A stretch of DNA of 64,000 nucleotides, from contig NZ_VTQH01000001.1 of the NCBI RefSeq assembly GCF_008763945.1, forward strand, positions 209,441-273,440, given 5' to 3'. This document shows positions 8,564-17,233 of the stretch, one piece after another. The stretch's first letter is position 1. Every line of letters starts with the position of its first letter. Source of the DNA: Microbacterium testaceum StLB037 (GTDB lineage: Bacteria > Actinomycetota > Actinomycetes > Actinomycetales > Microbacteriaceae). Below the pieces are notes generated by a model. It did no database searches. It was given only the letters and a program-made list of their open reading frames with translations, and was not told the origin of the DNA. The translations under genes and the position numbers were made by a program.

Positions 8564-8697
8564 GTGATGTCTCCTTGGTTACGTGTGCTGTGCGGGTAGG
8601 GGTCGGTGGTGACGGCGCGCGCGAGCGTCGCCGGGGGAAGGGCGATGCTGTCGTCTCGGCAAGGAACCTCCTCGTTCGTCGCCGTCAGGGTCGTGCG

Positions 8698-9456
8698 TCA
8701 GTGCGTGATGAGCTTCGAGAGGAAGTCCTTGGCGCGGTCGGATTCGGGCTGCGTGAAGAACTGCTCGGGCGTCGCCTGCTCGACGATCTGCCCGTCGGCC
8801 ATGAAGACCACGCGGTTCGCGGCCTTGCGCGCGAAGCCCATCTCGTGGGTGACCACGATCATCGTCATGCCGTCCTTGGCGAGACCGACCATGACGTCGA
8901 GGACCTCGTTGATCATCTCGGGGTCGAGCGCCGAGGTCGGCTCGTCGAACAGCATGACCTTGGGCTTCATGGCGAGGGCGCGGGCGATGGCCACACGCTG
9001 CTGCTGCCCACCCGAGAGCTGTGCCGGGAGCTTGTCGGCCTGGTGCCCGACGCCCACGCGATCGAGGAGCGCGCGCGCCTCTTTCTCGGCATCCGCCTTC
9101 TTCATCTTCCGGACCTTGATGGGCCCGAGCGTGACGTTCTCGAGGATCGTCAGGTGCGCGAAGAGGTTGAACGACTGGAACACCATGCCGACGTCGGCAC
9201 GCAGTTCGGCCAGGCCCTTCCCCTCTTTGGGAAGCTCCTTGCCGTCGATGGTGATGGACCCGCTCGTGATGGTCTCGAGACGGTTGATGGTGCGGCACAG
9301 CGTCGACTTGCCGGAACCCGACGGACCGATGACCACGACGACCTCGCCACGGTCGACGGTGAGGTCGATGTCTTTCAGAGCCTGGAACTGTCCATAGTGC
9401 TTCTGGACGTCGCTGACGACGACCAGGGGCTCGGTCTTCGGGGGAACGGATGCCAT
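8698..9456 (-). CDS. gluA: Glutamate-type ABC transporter ATP-binding protein
   Basis: This 252-residue ABC ATPase has Walker [10 protein letters not shown] (about 44-52), the Q-loop in [10 protein letters not shown], signature LSGGQQQR, Walker [13 protein letters not shown] and the switch His in VVTHEMGF. It powers import through GluC/GluD and belongs to the polar amino acid (GlnQ/GluA) group. ATG 9456 is preceded at 7 nt by TAGGGT, suggesting transcription begins near the start codon. It is the first gene of gluABCD. Confidence 0.94.
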   Translation of the reverse strand: MASVPPKTEPLVVVSDVQKHYGQFQALKDIDLTVDRGEVVVVIGPSGSGKSTLCRTINRLETITSGSITIDGKELPKEGKGLAELRADVGMVFQSFNLFAHLTILENVTLGPIKVRKMKKADAEKEARALLDRVGVGHQADKLPAQLSGGQQQRVAIARALAMKPKVMLFDEPTSALDPEMINEVLDVMVGLAKDGMTMIVVTHEMGFARKAANRVVFMADGQIVEQATPEQFFTQPESDRAKDFLSKLITH

Positions 9457-9463
9457 GTCCTCA

Positions 9464-9469
9464 ACCCTA
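9464..9469 (-). promoter_or_regulatory. Probable -10 element of gluA
   Basis: TAGGGT on the minus strand lies 7 nt before the gluA ATG, consistent with a leaderless or very short-leader transcript. Confidence 0.5.
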
Positions 9470-9532
9470 TGAGGATGCTGGGCGCCCGACCACATTCCGG
9501 CGCACGCCTTAACCGATCTGTAACAGCCGGTG

Positions 9533-10330
9533 TCAGCGCGCGCGCTGGGCGAAAGCGGTTTCGTACAGGCAGACGCTCGCCGCCGTCGCGAGGTTGAGGG
9601 ACTCCGCCCGACCGTAGATCGGCAGGCGCAACGCGAGATCGGCCTGACCGAGCGCGGCCTCGTCCAGCCCGCGGGCCTCGTTGCCGAACAGCCACGCCGT
9701 GGGCTCGGAGAGAAGATCGCGGGATGCCAGGAAGTCGGTGCCCTCGACATCGGCCGCAACGATGCGCAGCCCCGCCTCGTGCGCCCGGGCGACCACGTCG
9801 GGCAGCTCGAGATCGACGGCGACGGGGAGGTGGAACAGCGAACCGGTCGTGGAGCGGACGACCTTGGGATTGTAGGGGTCGACGGTGCGGCCGGTGAGGA
9901 TCACCGCGTCGGCTCCCGCGGCATCCGCCGCTCGGATGATGGTGCCGAGGTTGCCGGGGTCGCGCACCTCCTCGCAGATCGCGATGAGGCGCGGCTCCCC
10001 CGCCAGGATGTCTTTGAGCGCCGTGGGTGCCTGTCGCGCGACCGCGACGATCCCCTGGGGCGTGACCGTGTCGGCCATGGCATCCAGAACCGCTTCGGTG
10101 GTGACCTGCAGATCGACGCCCGCGCGCTCCGCGGCGTCGCGCACGTCGGTGTGCTTCTCGAGCGCGGCCGCCGTCGCGTAGACCTCGAGAACGGTCTCCG
10201 GCGCCCACGCGAGCGCCTCTCGAGCGGCCTGCGGGCCCTCGAGCAGGAACAGGCCGGTCTCCTGGCGGGCAGCGCGCTTGCTGAGCTTCGCCACGGCGCG
10301 CACCCGCGGCGATCGGGGGTTCTCGAGCAC
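9533..10330 (-). CDS. TrmH/SpoU family RNA 2'-O-methyltransferase
   Basis: The 265-residue protein has an N-terminal substrate-binding domain ([13 protein letters not shown]) and a C-terminal SPOUT domain with the three family motifs: motif 1 with Asn ([18 protein letters not shown], about 121-138), motif 2 ([13 protein letters not shown], about 212-224) and motif 3 ([18 protein letters not shown], about 236-253). These bind AdoMet in the trefoil knot and methylate a ribose 2'-OH in rRNA or tRNA; the exact site is not evident. In actinobacteria this gene often follows infC-rpmI-rplT near pheST, as here. GTG 10330 was chosen because TACACT lies 6 nt upstream. Confidence 0.9.
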   Translation of the reverse strand: MLENPRSPRVRAVAKLSKRAARQETGLFLLEGPQAAREALAWAPETVLEVYATAAALEKHTDVRDAAERAGVDLQVTTEAVLDAMADTVTPQGIVAVARQAPTALKDILAGEPRLIAICEEVRDPGNLGTIIRAADAAGADAVILTGRTVDPYNPKVVRSTTGSLFHLPVAVDLELPDVVARAHEAGLRIVAADVEGTDFLASRDLLSEPTAWLFGNEARGLDEAALGQADLALRLPIYGRAESLNLATAASVCLYETAFAQRAR

Positions 10331-10336
10331 GTCCTC

Positions 10337-10342
10337 AGTGTA
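10337..10342 (-). promoter_or_regulatory. Probable -10 element of the RNA methyltransferase gene
   Basis: TACACT on the minus strand is 6 nt before the GTG start, the spacing expected for a leaderless transcript. Confidence 0.5.
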
Positions 10343-10407
10343 TGACGCGCAGGGAATGCTCCCCGGACGCCGCGCGACGACCCGCGGGAACAGTCCGCGG
10401 GAACGAC

Positions 10408-10441
10408 GAAACGGGCGCCCTCCGGAGAGGACGCCCGTTTC
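10408..10441 (-). terminator. Terminator of infC-rpmI-rplT
   Basis: A perfect 10-bp stem (GAAACGGGCG at 10408-10417, CGCCCGTTTC at 10432-10441) with a 14-nt loop lies 14 bp after the rplT stop and before the next promoter. Confidence 0.75.
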
Positions 10442-10455
10442 GGGAAAGACGTGTC

Positions 10456-10839
10456 TTACGCGGTCTTCGCGGCGTTGACGTCGGTCGGCAGCGCAGCCTT
10501 CGCGGTCGCGACGAGCGACGCGAACACGGCGGGCTCGTTCACGGCGAGCTCGGCGAGCATGCGACGGTCGACCTGCACACCCGCGAGGCCGAGGCCCTGG
10601 ATGAAGCGGTTGTAGGTCATGCCGTTCGCGCGCGACGCGGCGTTGATGCGCTGGATCCACAGACGACGGAAGTCGCCCTTGCGCTTGCGACGGTCACGGT
10701 ACGCGTAGACCAGGGAGTGGGTGACCTGCTCCTTGGCCTTGCGGTACAGGCGCGAACGCTGACCGCGGTAACCGGAGGCGCGCTCCAGGATGACGCGACG
10801 CTTCTTGTGGGCGTTTACTGCCCGCTTGACTCTAGCCAT
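10456..10839 (-). CDS. rplT: 50S ribosomal protein L20
   Basis: The 127-residue basic protein begins [15 protein letters not shown] and contains the L20 signature region around [18 protein letters not shown]. It binds 23S rRNA early in large-subunit assembly. Length is slightly above the usual 117-120 because of an alanine/lysine-rich tail. It is the last gene of the infC-rpmI-rplT operon and is followed by a hairpin terminator. Confidence 0.98.
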   Translation of the reverse strand: MARVKRAVNAHKKRRVILERASGYRGQRSRLYRKAKEQVTHSLVYAYRDRRKRKGDFRRLWIQRINAASRANGMTYNRFIQGLGLAGVQVDRRMLAELAVNEPAVFASLVATAKAALPTDVNAAKTA

Positions 10840-10868
10840 TTCTCATTCTTCCTAACGTGCGTCGGCGC

Positions 10869-11063
10869 TCAGAGGCCGAGGAGCTTCTTGGCGACCTTGG
10901 AGTCACCCTTGGCCAGGACCTGCTCCTGGTTGAGGCGACGGGTGCGCTTGGAGGCCTTGCCCTCGAGGTTGTGGCGCATGCCGGCCTGCTGCTTCATGAG
11001 CTTGCCGCTACCGGTGAGCTTGAAGCGCTTCTTGGCGCCCGAGTGGGTCTTCTGCTTCGGCAT
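10869..11063 (-). CDS. rpmI: 50S ribosomal protein L35
   Basis: The 64-residue protein begins [18 protein letters not shown], the family hallmark, and is rich in Lys and Arg. It is a late-assembling large-subunit protein. It lies between infC and rplT with short gaps (47 and 29 bp), as in nearly all bacteria. Confidence 0.98.
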   Translation of the reverse strand: MPKQKTHSGAKKRFKLTGSGKLMKQQAGMRHNLEGKASKRTRRLNQEQVLAKGDSKVAKKLLGL

Positions 11064-11110
11064 CTGTCTTCCTTCGTTGGGGTTCCCGACGGAGCGGGAG
11101 TCGGGGAGCT

Positions 11111-11737
11111 TTACTCGGCGGGAGCCGAGGCAGCTTCGTCTTTGGGTGCCGAGTCGCCTCGAGCGGCACTGCGGGCGGCCTCGCGGTTCGCCGTGCGCTG
11201 CGCGTTCTGCTCGGTCTTGACCTCGGACTTGTTCTTGTGAGGGGCGACCACCATCACCATGTTGCGACCGTCGATCGTGGGGTTCGACTCGACGGTGCCG
11301 AACTCGGCGACGTCCTCGGCGAACTTGCGGAGCAGACGCACGCCCTGCTCGGGACGCGACTGCTCGCGACCGCGGAACAGGATCATGGCCTTCACCTTGT
11401 CGCCGGCCTGGAGGAAGCCCTCGGCGCGCTTGAGCTTGGTGATGTAATCGTGCGCCTCGATCTTCAGACGGAACCGGACCTCTTTGAGGACGGTGTTCGC
11501 CTGGTTACGACGCGTCTCTTTGGCCTTCTGCGCGGCCTCGTACTTGAACTTGCCGTAATCCATGATCTTGACCACGGGCGGCTTCGAGCTCGGCGCAACC
11601 TCGACCAGGTCGAGGTCCGCTTCCTGGGCCAGGCGCAGCGCAGCTTCGATTCGGACGATGCCGACCTGCTCGCCGTTGGGTCCGACGAGACGGACCTCCG
11701 GGACTCGGATGCGCTCGTTGGTGCGGGGATCGCTGAT
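11111..11737 (-). CDS. infC: Translation initiation factor IF-3 (ATC start)
   Basis: IF-3 binds the 30S subunit, blocks premature subunit joining and checks the start codon. The N domain is seen in [17 protein letters not shown] and LDLVEVAP, the linker in [12 protein letters not shown], and the C domain downstream. No ATG, GTG or TTG lies in frame before codon 55 (GTG at 11575), which would remove the N domain. ATC at 11737 fits instead: an AGGAG site ends 6 nt before it and the product has 208 residues. The last 25 residues are Ala/Glu/Ser-rich. A rare start codon in infC is the known basis of IF-3 self-regulation in E. coli (AUU). The same logic is expected here. Confidence 0.92.
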   Translation of the reverse strand: MSDPRTNERIRVPEVRLVGPNGEQVGIVRIEAALRLAQEADLDLVEVAPSSKPPVVKIMDYGKFKYEAAQKAKETRRNQANTVLKEVRFRLKIEAHDYITKLKRAEGFLQAGDKVKAMILFRGREQSRPEQGVRLLRKFAEDVAEFGTVESNPTIDGRNMVMVVAPHKNKSEVKTEQNAQRTANREAARSAARGDSAPKDEAASAPAE

Positions 11738-11743
11738 GCGGAA

Positions 11744-11937
11744 CTCCTCTTTCGTACGGGTGGTGGCCGCCGCGATCCATCGGAATCGCGGGCGAAGAGG
11801 AGAGACACGCCACCCGGCACAGTGCTTTCGGCACCGGCTTCTGCACCCTGGCTACCCCGTGCGAAACGGAGCGGAGTGCGGGAACCCGGTAGCCTGGAGC
11901 GGCAAGCGCGGGTGGGATGTGATCCTCTTTCGTACGG
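11744..11937 (-). promoter_or_regulatory. infC leader with duplicated ribosome-binding segment
   Basis: A 15-nt sequence (minus strand CCGTACGAAAGAGGA) occurs exactly twice: at 11745-11759, where it carries the infC Shine-Dalgarno, and at 11923-11937, 178 nt upstream. Between them an inverted repeat GGCTACC/GGTAGCC (11850-11856, 11888-11894) can form a hairpin. The upstream copy could be a decoy or alternative ribosome entry site. Function is not established. Confidence 0.5.
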
Positions 11938-11961
11938 AGCGAAACACTCCGAAGCCCGCCA

Positions 11962-11967
11962 TAGTCT
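11962..11967 (+). promoter_or_regulatory. Probable -10 element of the DUF1844 gene
   Basis: TAGTCT lies 15 nt before the GTG at 11983, leaving room for a short leader with a weak AGAGAG ribosome binding site. Confidence 0.4.
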
Positions 11968-11982
11968 AGCAGAGAGATTCAC

Positions 11983-12408
11983 GTGGACACGATCCCCTCC
12001 GACCAGCCCGCCGACGACCAGGCCGCGCACCGCCACGGAGCAGAAGACGAGCGTCTCGCGCGCTGGGAGGAACAGGAGCGCGCCGCGTCCTCCGCCACCC
12101 GCGACATCGCCGACGTGCCCGCCGTCGAGGTCATCACCACGGCCGCCGTGCACCTCATGAGCGCGGCCGCCGTCAAGACCGGACTCGCCGACGACCCGGG
12201 CCAGCAGCTCGACCTCGACGAAGCGCGCAAGCTCATCAACGCCCTCGCCGGTCTCATCACCGCCGGAGCCCCCGAGATCAGCGACATGCACGCGCGGTCG
12301 CTGCGCGACGGCCTGCGCTCGCTCCAGCTCGCGTTCCGGGAGGCGTCGACCATCCAGGATCCGATTGGGAAGGGGCCTGGGGAGAAGTGGACGGGTCCCG
12401 TCACGTAA
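11983..12408 (+). CDS. DUF1844 domain protein
   Basis: The 141-residue protein has a charged, Glu/Arg-rich N terminus and a helical core around [21 protein letters not shown] and [16 protein letters not shown]. This matches DUF1844, a small family of unknown function found next to infC in many actinobacteria, here divergent from it. No signal peptide or membrane segment is seen, so it is probably cytoplasmic. GTG 11983 is the only plausible start after the TAGTCT element. Confidence 0.85.
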   Translation: MDTIPSDQPADDQAAHRHGAEDERLARWEEQERAASSATRDIADVPAVEVITTAAVHLMSAAAVKTGLADDPGQQLDLDEARKLINALAGLITAGAPEISDMHARSLRDGLRSLQLAFREASTIQDPIGKGPGEKWTGPVT

Positions 12409-12435
12409 GTCGGCGTGGCTGGGGTACCGGACTAC

Positions 12436-12499
12436 GGGGTGCCCCTTTCCGAGTCGAGAGCGGGGCCCCTACCCCGATCGACTCGGAAAGGGGCACCCC
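12436..12499. repeat. 22-bp perfect inverted repeat (long hairpin)
   Basis: Arms 12436-12457 and 12478-12499 are perfectly complementary over 22 bp, with a 20-nt loop. The loop holds GAGCGGGGCCCCTACCC, which recurs at 12548-12564. The hairpin follows the DUF1844 stop by 27 bp, so it can act as a terminator, but it is far longer than the other terminators in the window. Confidence 0.85.
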
Positions 12500-12547
12500 T
12501 TCGTCCTGTGCCGCAGGCCGCCTCTTCGGTGACACCCGCGGGGTATG

Positions 12548-12642
12548 GAGCGGGGCCCCTACCCGTCTTGAGAACAGGGGACGGCACGAGAACAGGCCTC
12601 GGGCGGGCGGAATGGCCTGTTCTCGACGCGCCGTCCTGTTCT
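12548..12642. repeat. Second structured intergenic repeat
   Basis: A second copy of GAGCGGGGCCCCTACCC (12548-12564) is followed by a nested inverted repeat. The inner 12-bp stem is perfect (12587-12598 with 12614-12625). The outer 13-bp stem (12571-12585 with 12630-12642) has a 2-nt bulge. It lies between the converging DUF1844 and SseB-family genes. No coding potential is seen in 12409-12658. Confidence 0.8.
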
Positions 12643-12658
12643 GGTGACGGCGACGGGG

Positions 12659-13459
12659 TCAGGCCTCGGAGCTGCGGTGGAGCTTGACCGTCAGCGAGTC
12701 GACGAGGACGGCGATGCGGTCGTCCGCCGACCAGCGGCGGGCCAGGCGCGCCAGCGTGGCATCCAGCTCCTCCTGCTCGAGGCCCGACATGAGCTGCAGG
12801 TGCACCACGAGCTCGGGGCCGCGCAGACGCCCGGTGGGATCGCCCGACTCGACGGCGAGGTCCAGCACGGCGAGTTCACCCGAGATGCTCTCCTGCAGGC
12901 CGGTGAAGATCGCGGGAGACGTGTGCGCGGGCTCCCACGGCTCGCCCTGGGCGATCGCCCACACGGCCGGCCGGCGCAGCACGAACTCCGTCTCGGAGGC
13001 GGGGTCGATGACGATGAGCTCGGTGTCCTCCGACGCCGCCGCCAGCGCCGTGCGGCGCCCGTCGGCGGGGACCGGGCGGGCCGTGGCATCCCACGTCTGA
13101 AGGGCCGTCACCGAGGTGAAGACCGGCAGCACCTTGCGGCCGTCGGGAGCGGCGACCGTCACGATCGAGAGCTCCTGGGTCTTGTCGACCTCGAGGCCGT
13201 GCGCTCCGACGCCGTGGTCACCCTTCTCGGCGACGAGCGGGATCAGCAGCCGGGCCTCGCGGTACGCGTCGACGACGGCGCGGGCATCGCCCTCGCCGGC
13301 ACGGAACGCCAGGAGGGCGGCCAGCAGCGCGGGATCGGCCGAACCGTCGTCACCCGAGTGCGGGTTCGCCTGGAAGCTGCGGCCCTCCCACGGAACGCCC
13401 GCGGAATCCGCGTGCGCCCCGTGAGCGTGGTCGTGAGATCCGTCAGTGTCCGGCGACAT
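12659..13459 (-). CDS. SseB family protein
   Basis: The 266-residue protein starts with a His/Asp/Gly-rich segment (1-20), then carries an SseB-type core: [11 protein letters not shown], a [21 protein letters not shown] stretch in which a threshold-like beta strand precedes FTS, and a C-terminal half with [17 protein letters not shown]. SseB proteins are linked by name to serine sensitivity in E. coli, but their molecular role is unclear. The start overlaps the hisA end by 17 bp, so it is the last gene of the his cluster transcript. Confidence 0.8.
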   Translation of the reverse strand: MSPDTDGSHDHAHGAHADSAGVPWEGRSFQANPHSGDDGSADPALLAALLAFRAGEGDARAVVDAYREARLLIPLVAEKGDHGVGAHGLEVDKTQELSIVTVAAPDGRKVLPVFTSVTALQTWDATARPVPADGRRTALAAASEDTELIVIDPASETEFVLRRPAVWAIAQGEPWEPAHTSPAIFTGLQESISGELAVLDLAVESGDPTGRLRGPELVVHLQLMSGLEQEELDATLARLARRWSADDRIAVLVDSLTVKLHRSSEA

Positions 13460-14189
13460 CCAGTGCCTCGGCCAGGGTGAACTGGCCCGCGTAGAGCGCC
13501 TTGCCGACGATGGCTCCCTCGACGCCGAGGGGCACGAGGTCGCGCAGAGCCGCGATGTCGTCGAGGCTCGACACGCCGCCCGAGGCGACGATCGGCTTGG
13601 GGGTGCGCTGCGTCATCTCGCGCAGCAGCTCGATGTTGGGGCCGCGGAGCGTGCCGTCCTTGGTGACGTCGGTGACGACGTAGCGGCTGCAGCCGGCGTC
13701 CTCGAGGCGCTCGAGGACGGTCCAGAGGTCACCGCCGTCGCGCGTCCACCCACGGGCGGCGAGGGTCGTTCCGCGCACGTCGAGACCGACCGCGATCGCC
13801 TCGCCGTAGCGGTTGATGACGTCGGCGGCCCACTCGGGGTTCTCGAGCGCCGCGGTGCCGAGGTTGATGCGGCTCGCGCCGCTCTCGAGGGCCGCCTCGA
13901 GCGAGCGGTCGTCGCGGATGCCGCCCGACAGCTCGACCTGCACACCCTTGACCTGCTTGATGACCTTGCGCATCACGTTCGCGTTGCTACCGCGCCCGAA
14001 GGCGGCGTCGAGGTCCACGAGGTGGATCCACTGCGCGCCCTGACGGGCGAAGTCCGCCGCGGCGTCGACCGGGTCGCCGTAGCTGGTCTCGGTACCGGCC
14101 TCACCCTGGGTCAGACGGACGGCCTTGCCGTCGGCGACGTCGACCGCGGGAAGCAGCACAAGTTCGGGCGTGGACGCGAAATCGTTCAT
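13443..14189 (-). CDS. hisA: Phosphoribosyl isomerase (HisA/PriA)
   Basis: The 248-residue (beta-alpha)8 barrel has the N-terminal catalytic Asp in [15 protein letters not shown], phosphate-binding glycines in ELSGGIRDD and IVASGGVSS, and the second catalytic Asp region [15 protein letters not shown]. It isomerises ProFAR to PRFAR in histidine synthesis. In actinobacteria without trpF this enzyme (PriA) also does the phosphoribosylanthranilate step of tryptophan synthesis; that is likely but cannot be read from the sequence alone. ATG 14189 follows a GAGGAG site. Confidence 0.95.
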   Translation of the reverse strand: MNDFASTPELVLLPAVDVADGKAVRLTQGEAGTETSYGDPVDAAADFARQGAQWIHLVDLDAAFGRGSNANVMRKVIKQVKGVQVELSGGIRDDRSLEAALESGASRINLGTAALENPEWAADVINRYGEAIAVGLDVRGTTLAARGWTRDGGDLWTVLERLEDAGCSRYVVTDVTKDGTLRGPNIELLREMTQRTPKPIVASGGVSSLDDIAALRDLVPLGVEGAIVGKALYAGQFTLAEALDVAGH

Positions 14190-14235
14190 GGCTCCTCGCA
14201 CCCTTCGGCGCATCTCGCCGAGCCGGGGCACGAGG

Positions 14236-14886
14236 TCACACAGTAGTCGTGCGCAGCCCGTCGATCCAATTGGACAGCAAGCGGATGCCGGCTTCGCCCG
14301 ACTTCTCGGGGTGGAACTGGGTGGCCGCGAGGGGCCCGTTCTCGACCGCGGCGATGAAGGGCGCCCCGTAGGTGCACCACGTCACGGACGGCTGCGGGAA
14401 CGGAGGCGTGACCTCGAGCGACCAGTCCTGTGCCCCGTAGGAGTGGACGAAGTAGAACCGCTCGTTCTCGATGCCGTCGAAGAGGCGGGAGTTCTCCCCC
14501 ACCGTGACGGTGTTCCAGCCCATGTGCGGGAGCACCGGTGCCTGGAGCTCGGCGACGGTTCCGGGCCACTCCCCCAGACCCGGGGTGTCGGCACCGCGCT
14601 CGATGCCGCGCTCGAACATGACCTGCATGCCCACGCAGATGCCCAGCACCGGTCGACCGCCCGCCAGACGACGGTCGATGATCTCGCCGCCGCGGCTGTC
14701 GTTCAGAGAGCCCATCACCGCACCGAACGCCCCCACGCCGGGGACGAGCAGGCCGTCGGCCTCGAGCAGAAGCGAACGGTCCGCCGTGAGCCGCGCATCG
14801 GCACCCGCCTCGATCAGCGCCTTGACGGCCGAGTGGACGTTGCCGGAGCCGTAGTCGAAGACGGCGACGACGGGTTTGTTCGTCAC
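14236..14886 (-). CDS. hisH: Imidazole glycerol phosphate synthase glutaminase subunit
   Basis: The 216-residue class I amidotransferase has the oxyanion strand motif GVGAF, the nucleophile Cys in [13 protein letters not shown] (about residue 83), and the His/Glu pair in TQFHPEKSG. It supplies ammonia to HisF, which is not in this window. The start overlaps the hisB stop, so hisC-hisB-hisH-hisA form one transcription unit. Confidence 0.96.
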   Translation of the reverse strand: MTNKPVVAVFDYGSGNVHSAVKALIEAGADARLTADRSLLLEADGLLVPGVGAFGAVMGSLNDSRGGEIIDRRLAGGRPVLGICVGMQVMFERGIERGADTPGLGEWPGTVAELQAPVLPHMGWNTVTVGENSRLFDGIENERFYFVHSYGAQDWSLEVTPPFPQPSVTWCTYGAPFIAAVENGPLAATQFHPEKSGEAGIRLLSNWIDGLRTTTV

Positions 14887-15497
14887 AGCGCGCCCTTGGT
14901 GCTCGGGATGCCGTCCACGAGGGGATCGAGAGCCTTCGCCTGGCGGAAGGCGCGCGCCAGAGCCTTGTACTCGGCCTCGGCGATGTGGTGCGGGTCGCGC
15001 CCGCCCAGGACGCGGACGTGCACCGTCAGCCCGGCGTGGATCGAGATCGCCTCGAACGAGTGACGCACGAGAGAGCCGGTGAAGTGTCCGCCGATGAGGT
15101 GGTGCTCGAAGCCGACCGGCTCGCCGGTGTGCACGAGGTACGGGCGGCCGCTGATGTCGATCACGGCCTGGGCGAGCGCCTCGTCGAGCGGCACCAGGGC
15201 GTCGCCGTAGCGGGCGATGCCGGACTTGTCGCCGAGCGCCTGGCGGATGGCCTGGCCGAGGACGATCGAGGTGTCCTCGACCGTGTGGTGGGCGTCGATG
15301 TGGGTGTCGCCCGTGGAGCGCACACGCAGGTCGGTCAGCGAGTGCTTGGCGAACGCGGTGAGCATGTGGTCGAAGAACGGCACGCTCGTGGAGATGTCGC
15401 TGGCACCGCGACCGTCGAGGTCGAGTTCGAGCTCGACGCGGGACTCGCTCGTCTCGCGCGTGATCGAAGCGGTGCGGGGCGAGGCGGGGCCGGTCAT
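14883..15497 (-). CDS. hisB: Imidazoleglycerol-phosphate dehydratase
   Basis: The 204-residue monofunctional HisB has the metal-binding repeats of the family: [44 protein letters not shown] and [16 protein letters not shown]. It removes water from imidazoleglycerol phosphate to give imidazole-acetol phosphate, the substrate of HisC. ATG 15497 overlaps the hisC stop by four bases (ATGA). Confidence 0.97.
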   Translation of the reverse strand: MTGPASPRTASITRETSESRVELELDLDGRGASDISTSVPFFDHMLTAFAKHSLTDLRVRSTGDTHIDAHHTVEDTSIVLGQAIRQALGDKSGIARYGDALVPLDEALAQAVIDISGRPYLVHTGEPVGFEHHLIGGHFTGSLVRHSFEAISIHAGLTVHVRVLGGRDPHHIAEAEYKALARAFRQAKALDPLVDGIPSTKGAL

Positions 15498-16579
15498 GAT
15501 CGCGATCCTACCGAGGCGAGGGCGTCGAGGAAGGCGGTGGTCTCGTCGGCCGTCCCCGCCGTCACGCGGAGGTGGTGGGCGATGCCGACGTCGCGGATGA
15601 GCACGCCCCGGTCGTACAGCGCCTTCCAGGTGGCGGCCGGGTCGTCGACGCCCCCGAAGAGGACGAAGTTCGTCCACGACTCGTGGGCGGTGTAGCCGAG
15701 CGCCGACACGGTGGCGGAGATCCGGTCGCGCTGCGCGACGATCTCGTCGACCATCGAGAGCATGGTCTCGGCGTGGCCCAGAGCGGCCGTCGCGGCAGCC
15801 TGGGTGAGGGCGCTCAGGTGGTACGGCAGGCGCACCAGGCGGAGCGCGTCGACGAGCGCGGGGTCCGCGGCGAGGTAGCCGACGCGCGCTCCGGCGAAAG
15901 CGAAAGCCTTGCTCATGGTTCGCGAGACGACCAGACGCGGGCGGTCGGGCAGGAGCGAGACCGCGGACGGCTCGTCGCGCGGGGCGAATTCCTCGTACGC
16001 CTCGTCGACGATCACGATGCCGTCGGTCGCGTCGTAGACGGCTTCGACGACGTCGAGACGCAGCGGCGTCCCCGTCGGGTTGTTCGGCGCGCAGAGGAAG
16101 ACGATGTCGGGGCGCTGCTCGCGCACCTGCGCGGCGGCGGACTCGGGGGTCAGGGTGAAGTCGTGCTCGCGCTCCCCCGCAATCCAGCGGGCGCCCGTGG
16201 CGCGCGTGAGGATCGGGTACATCGAATACGTGGGGGCGAAGCCCATCGCCGTGCGACCGGGCCCGCCGAACGCCTGGAGGATGTGCTGGAGCACCTCGTT
16301 CGAGCCGTTCGCCGCCCAGATCTGCTCCGGGTTCAGGCCGTGCCCGAGATACCCGGCGAAGGCCTCGCGCAGACCCGTGAACTCGCGGTCGGGGTAACGG
16401 TTGACATCGCGCAGCGCTCGGGCCACGGCATCCAGGATGTCGTCCGCCACCTCAGACGGCACGGGATGCGTGTTCTCGTTCACGTTGAGCGCCACGGGCA
16501 GGGCGGCCTGCGGGGCTCCGTACGGGGTCATACCCCGCAGATCGTCGCGAAGAGGAAGGTCGTCGAGGCGTACGGTCAC
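15494..16579 (-). CDS. hisC: Histidinol-phosphate aminotransferase
   Basis: The PLP-dependent class I/II aminotransferase has the N-terminal substrate loop LNVNENTHP, the Asn/Asp pair APNNPTGTP and [10 protein letters not shown], and the PLP lysine in [18 protein letters not shown]. It makes histidinol phosphate from imidazole-acetol phosphate and glutamate. Two starts are possible. ATG 16588 lies inside a good -10 hexamer (TACGAT, 16587-16592), so it would not be transcribed from that promoter. GTG 16579, 7 nt after the hexamer, is preferred and gives 361 residues starting MTVRLDDLP. It is the first gene of hisCBHA; hisD is not adjacent. Confidence 0.93.
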   Translation of the reverse strand: MTVRLDDLPLRDDLRGMTPYGAPQAALPVALNVNENTHPVPSEVADDILDAVARALRDVNRYPDREFTGLREAFAGYLGHGLNPEQIWAANGSNEVLQHILQAFGGPGRTAMGFAPTYSMYPILTRATGARWIAGEREHDFTLTPESAAAQVREQRPDIVFLCAPNNPTGTPLRLDVVEAVYDATDGIVIVDEAYEEFAPRDEPSAVSLLPDRPRLVVSRTMSKAFAFAGARVGYLAADPALVDALRLVRLPYHLSALTQAAATAALGHAETMLSMVDEIVAQRDRISATVSALGYTAHESWTNFVLFGGVDDPAATWKALYDRGVLIRDVGIAHHLRVTAGTADETTAFLDALASVGSRS

Positions 16580-16586
16580 CTCACCC

Positions 16587-16592
16587 ATCGTA
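16587..16592 (-). promoter_or_regulatory. Probable -10 element of hisC
   Basis: TACGAT on the minus strand, 7 nt before GTG 16579. It includes two bases of the alternative ATG, which argues against that start. Confidence 0.5.
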
Positions 16593-16624
16593 GGCGTCGA
16601 GGGACGGCGGGTCGCGCGCGCGAC

Positions 16625-16975
16625 TCAGGCCGCGGGGGCGTACTCCGCCGGGATCGCGATGCGTTGCCCGGCCGACACGGAGCCACCCGGCAGGGAGTTC
16701 AGACGCGTGATCTCGGCGACCACGTCGCGCGGGTCGGCGGAGGGGGCCACGTCTTCGGCGATCGACCACAGGGTCTCGCCGCTCATGACGGTGATCTCGG
16801 TGAACGAACCGGCGGGTGCCCCGGCATCGCTGGAGGCGAGGGCGGACCCGCCGCCGACGATCGCGGCGGCGAGCACGGCGACGATCGGGAGGGAGACGAG
16901 GAACGCCACGACGCGACGACCGCGCGCGGTGATGCGCAGGCGGGTGGACGGGGCGGTGGGGGCGATGCTGCTCAT
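16625..16975 (-). CDS. LysM domain protein, probable SOS-induced division inhibitor
   Basis: The 116-residue protein has a short cytoplasmic start, one membrane segment (about 22-47) and a C-terminal LysM domain (about 60-111: [15 protein letters not shown] ... [21 protein letters not shown]). LysM binds peptidoglycan. Its position, divergent from lexA with a LexA-like site between, matches Rv2719c of M. tuberculosis and YneA of Bacillus, small LysM proteins that block septation during DNA damage. The function is inferred from this context. An AAGGAG site precedes ATG 16975, and its mRNA leader can form an 11-bp hairpin. Confidence 0.85.
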   Translation of the reverse strand: MSSIAPTAPSTRLRITARGRRVVAFLVSLPIVAVLAAAIVGGGSALASSDAGAPAGSFTEITVMSGETLWSIAEDVAPSADPRDVVAEITRLNSLPGGSVSAGQRIAIPAEYAPAA

Positions 16976-16996
16976 GGTGTGCTCCTTGGTGGGGAG

Positions 16997-17041
16997 AGAT
17001 TCGCACCCCGCCCTCGGCCGGGAGGACGGTGGTGCGAATCT
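16997..17041 (-). promoter_or_regulatory. Leader hairpin of the LysM gene
   Basis: AGATTCGCACC (16997-17007) and GGTGCGAATCT (17031-17041) form a perfect 11-bp stem with a 23-nt loop, ending shortly before the AAGGAG site of the LysM gene. It may stabilise the mRNA or limit translation. Confidence 0.6.
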
Positions 17042-17046
17042 GTATT

Positions 17047-17062
17047 CCGAATCTATCTTCGA
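17047..17062. promoter_or_regulatory. Probable LexA operator (SOS box) between LysM gene and lexA
   Basis: CCGAATCTATCTTCGA resembles the actinobacterial SOS box TCGAAC-N4-GTTCGA, matching 9 of 12 fixed positions. It would serve both the LysM gene and lexA, giving self-control of lexA. The match is weaker than that upstream of recA. Confidence 0.6.
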
Positions 17063-17233
17063 ACCTGTGGGGGTGTCAATACCCGATGTATCGGAGACGA
17101 ATCGAACGCGACACGCGTGAGACTCCGTGTCATTCGGGTCGTCAACCGGATACGGTTTCGACACGGAGACCTCATCACCAACCTCCGACATTCGAATATC
17201 CGCCGTGGTTTCCGCGGCGCGAGGGGAGCACAG

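Noticed and set aside
11111..11575. IF-3 starting at GTG 11575
   Set aside because: It would remove the conserved N domain, which is encoded in frame upstream with a good ribosome binding site before ATC 11737.
16586..16588. ATG 16588 as hisC start
   Set aside because: It lies within the TACGAT hexamer; GTG 16579 fits the promoter and the family N terminus better. The choice is not proven.
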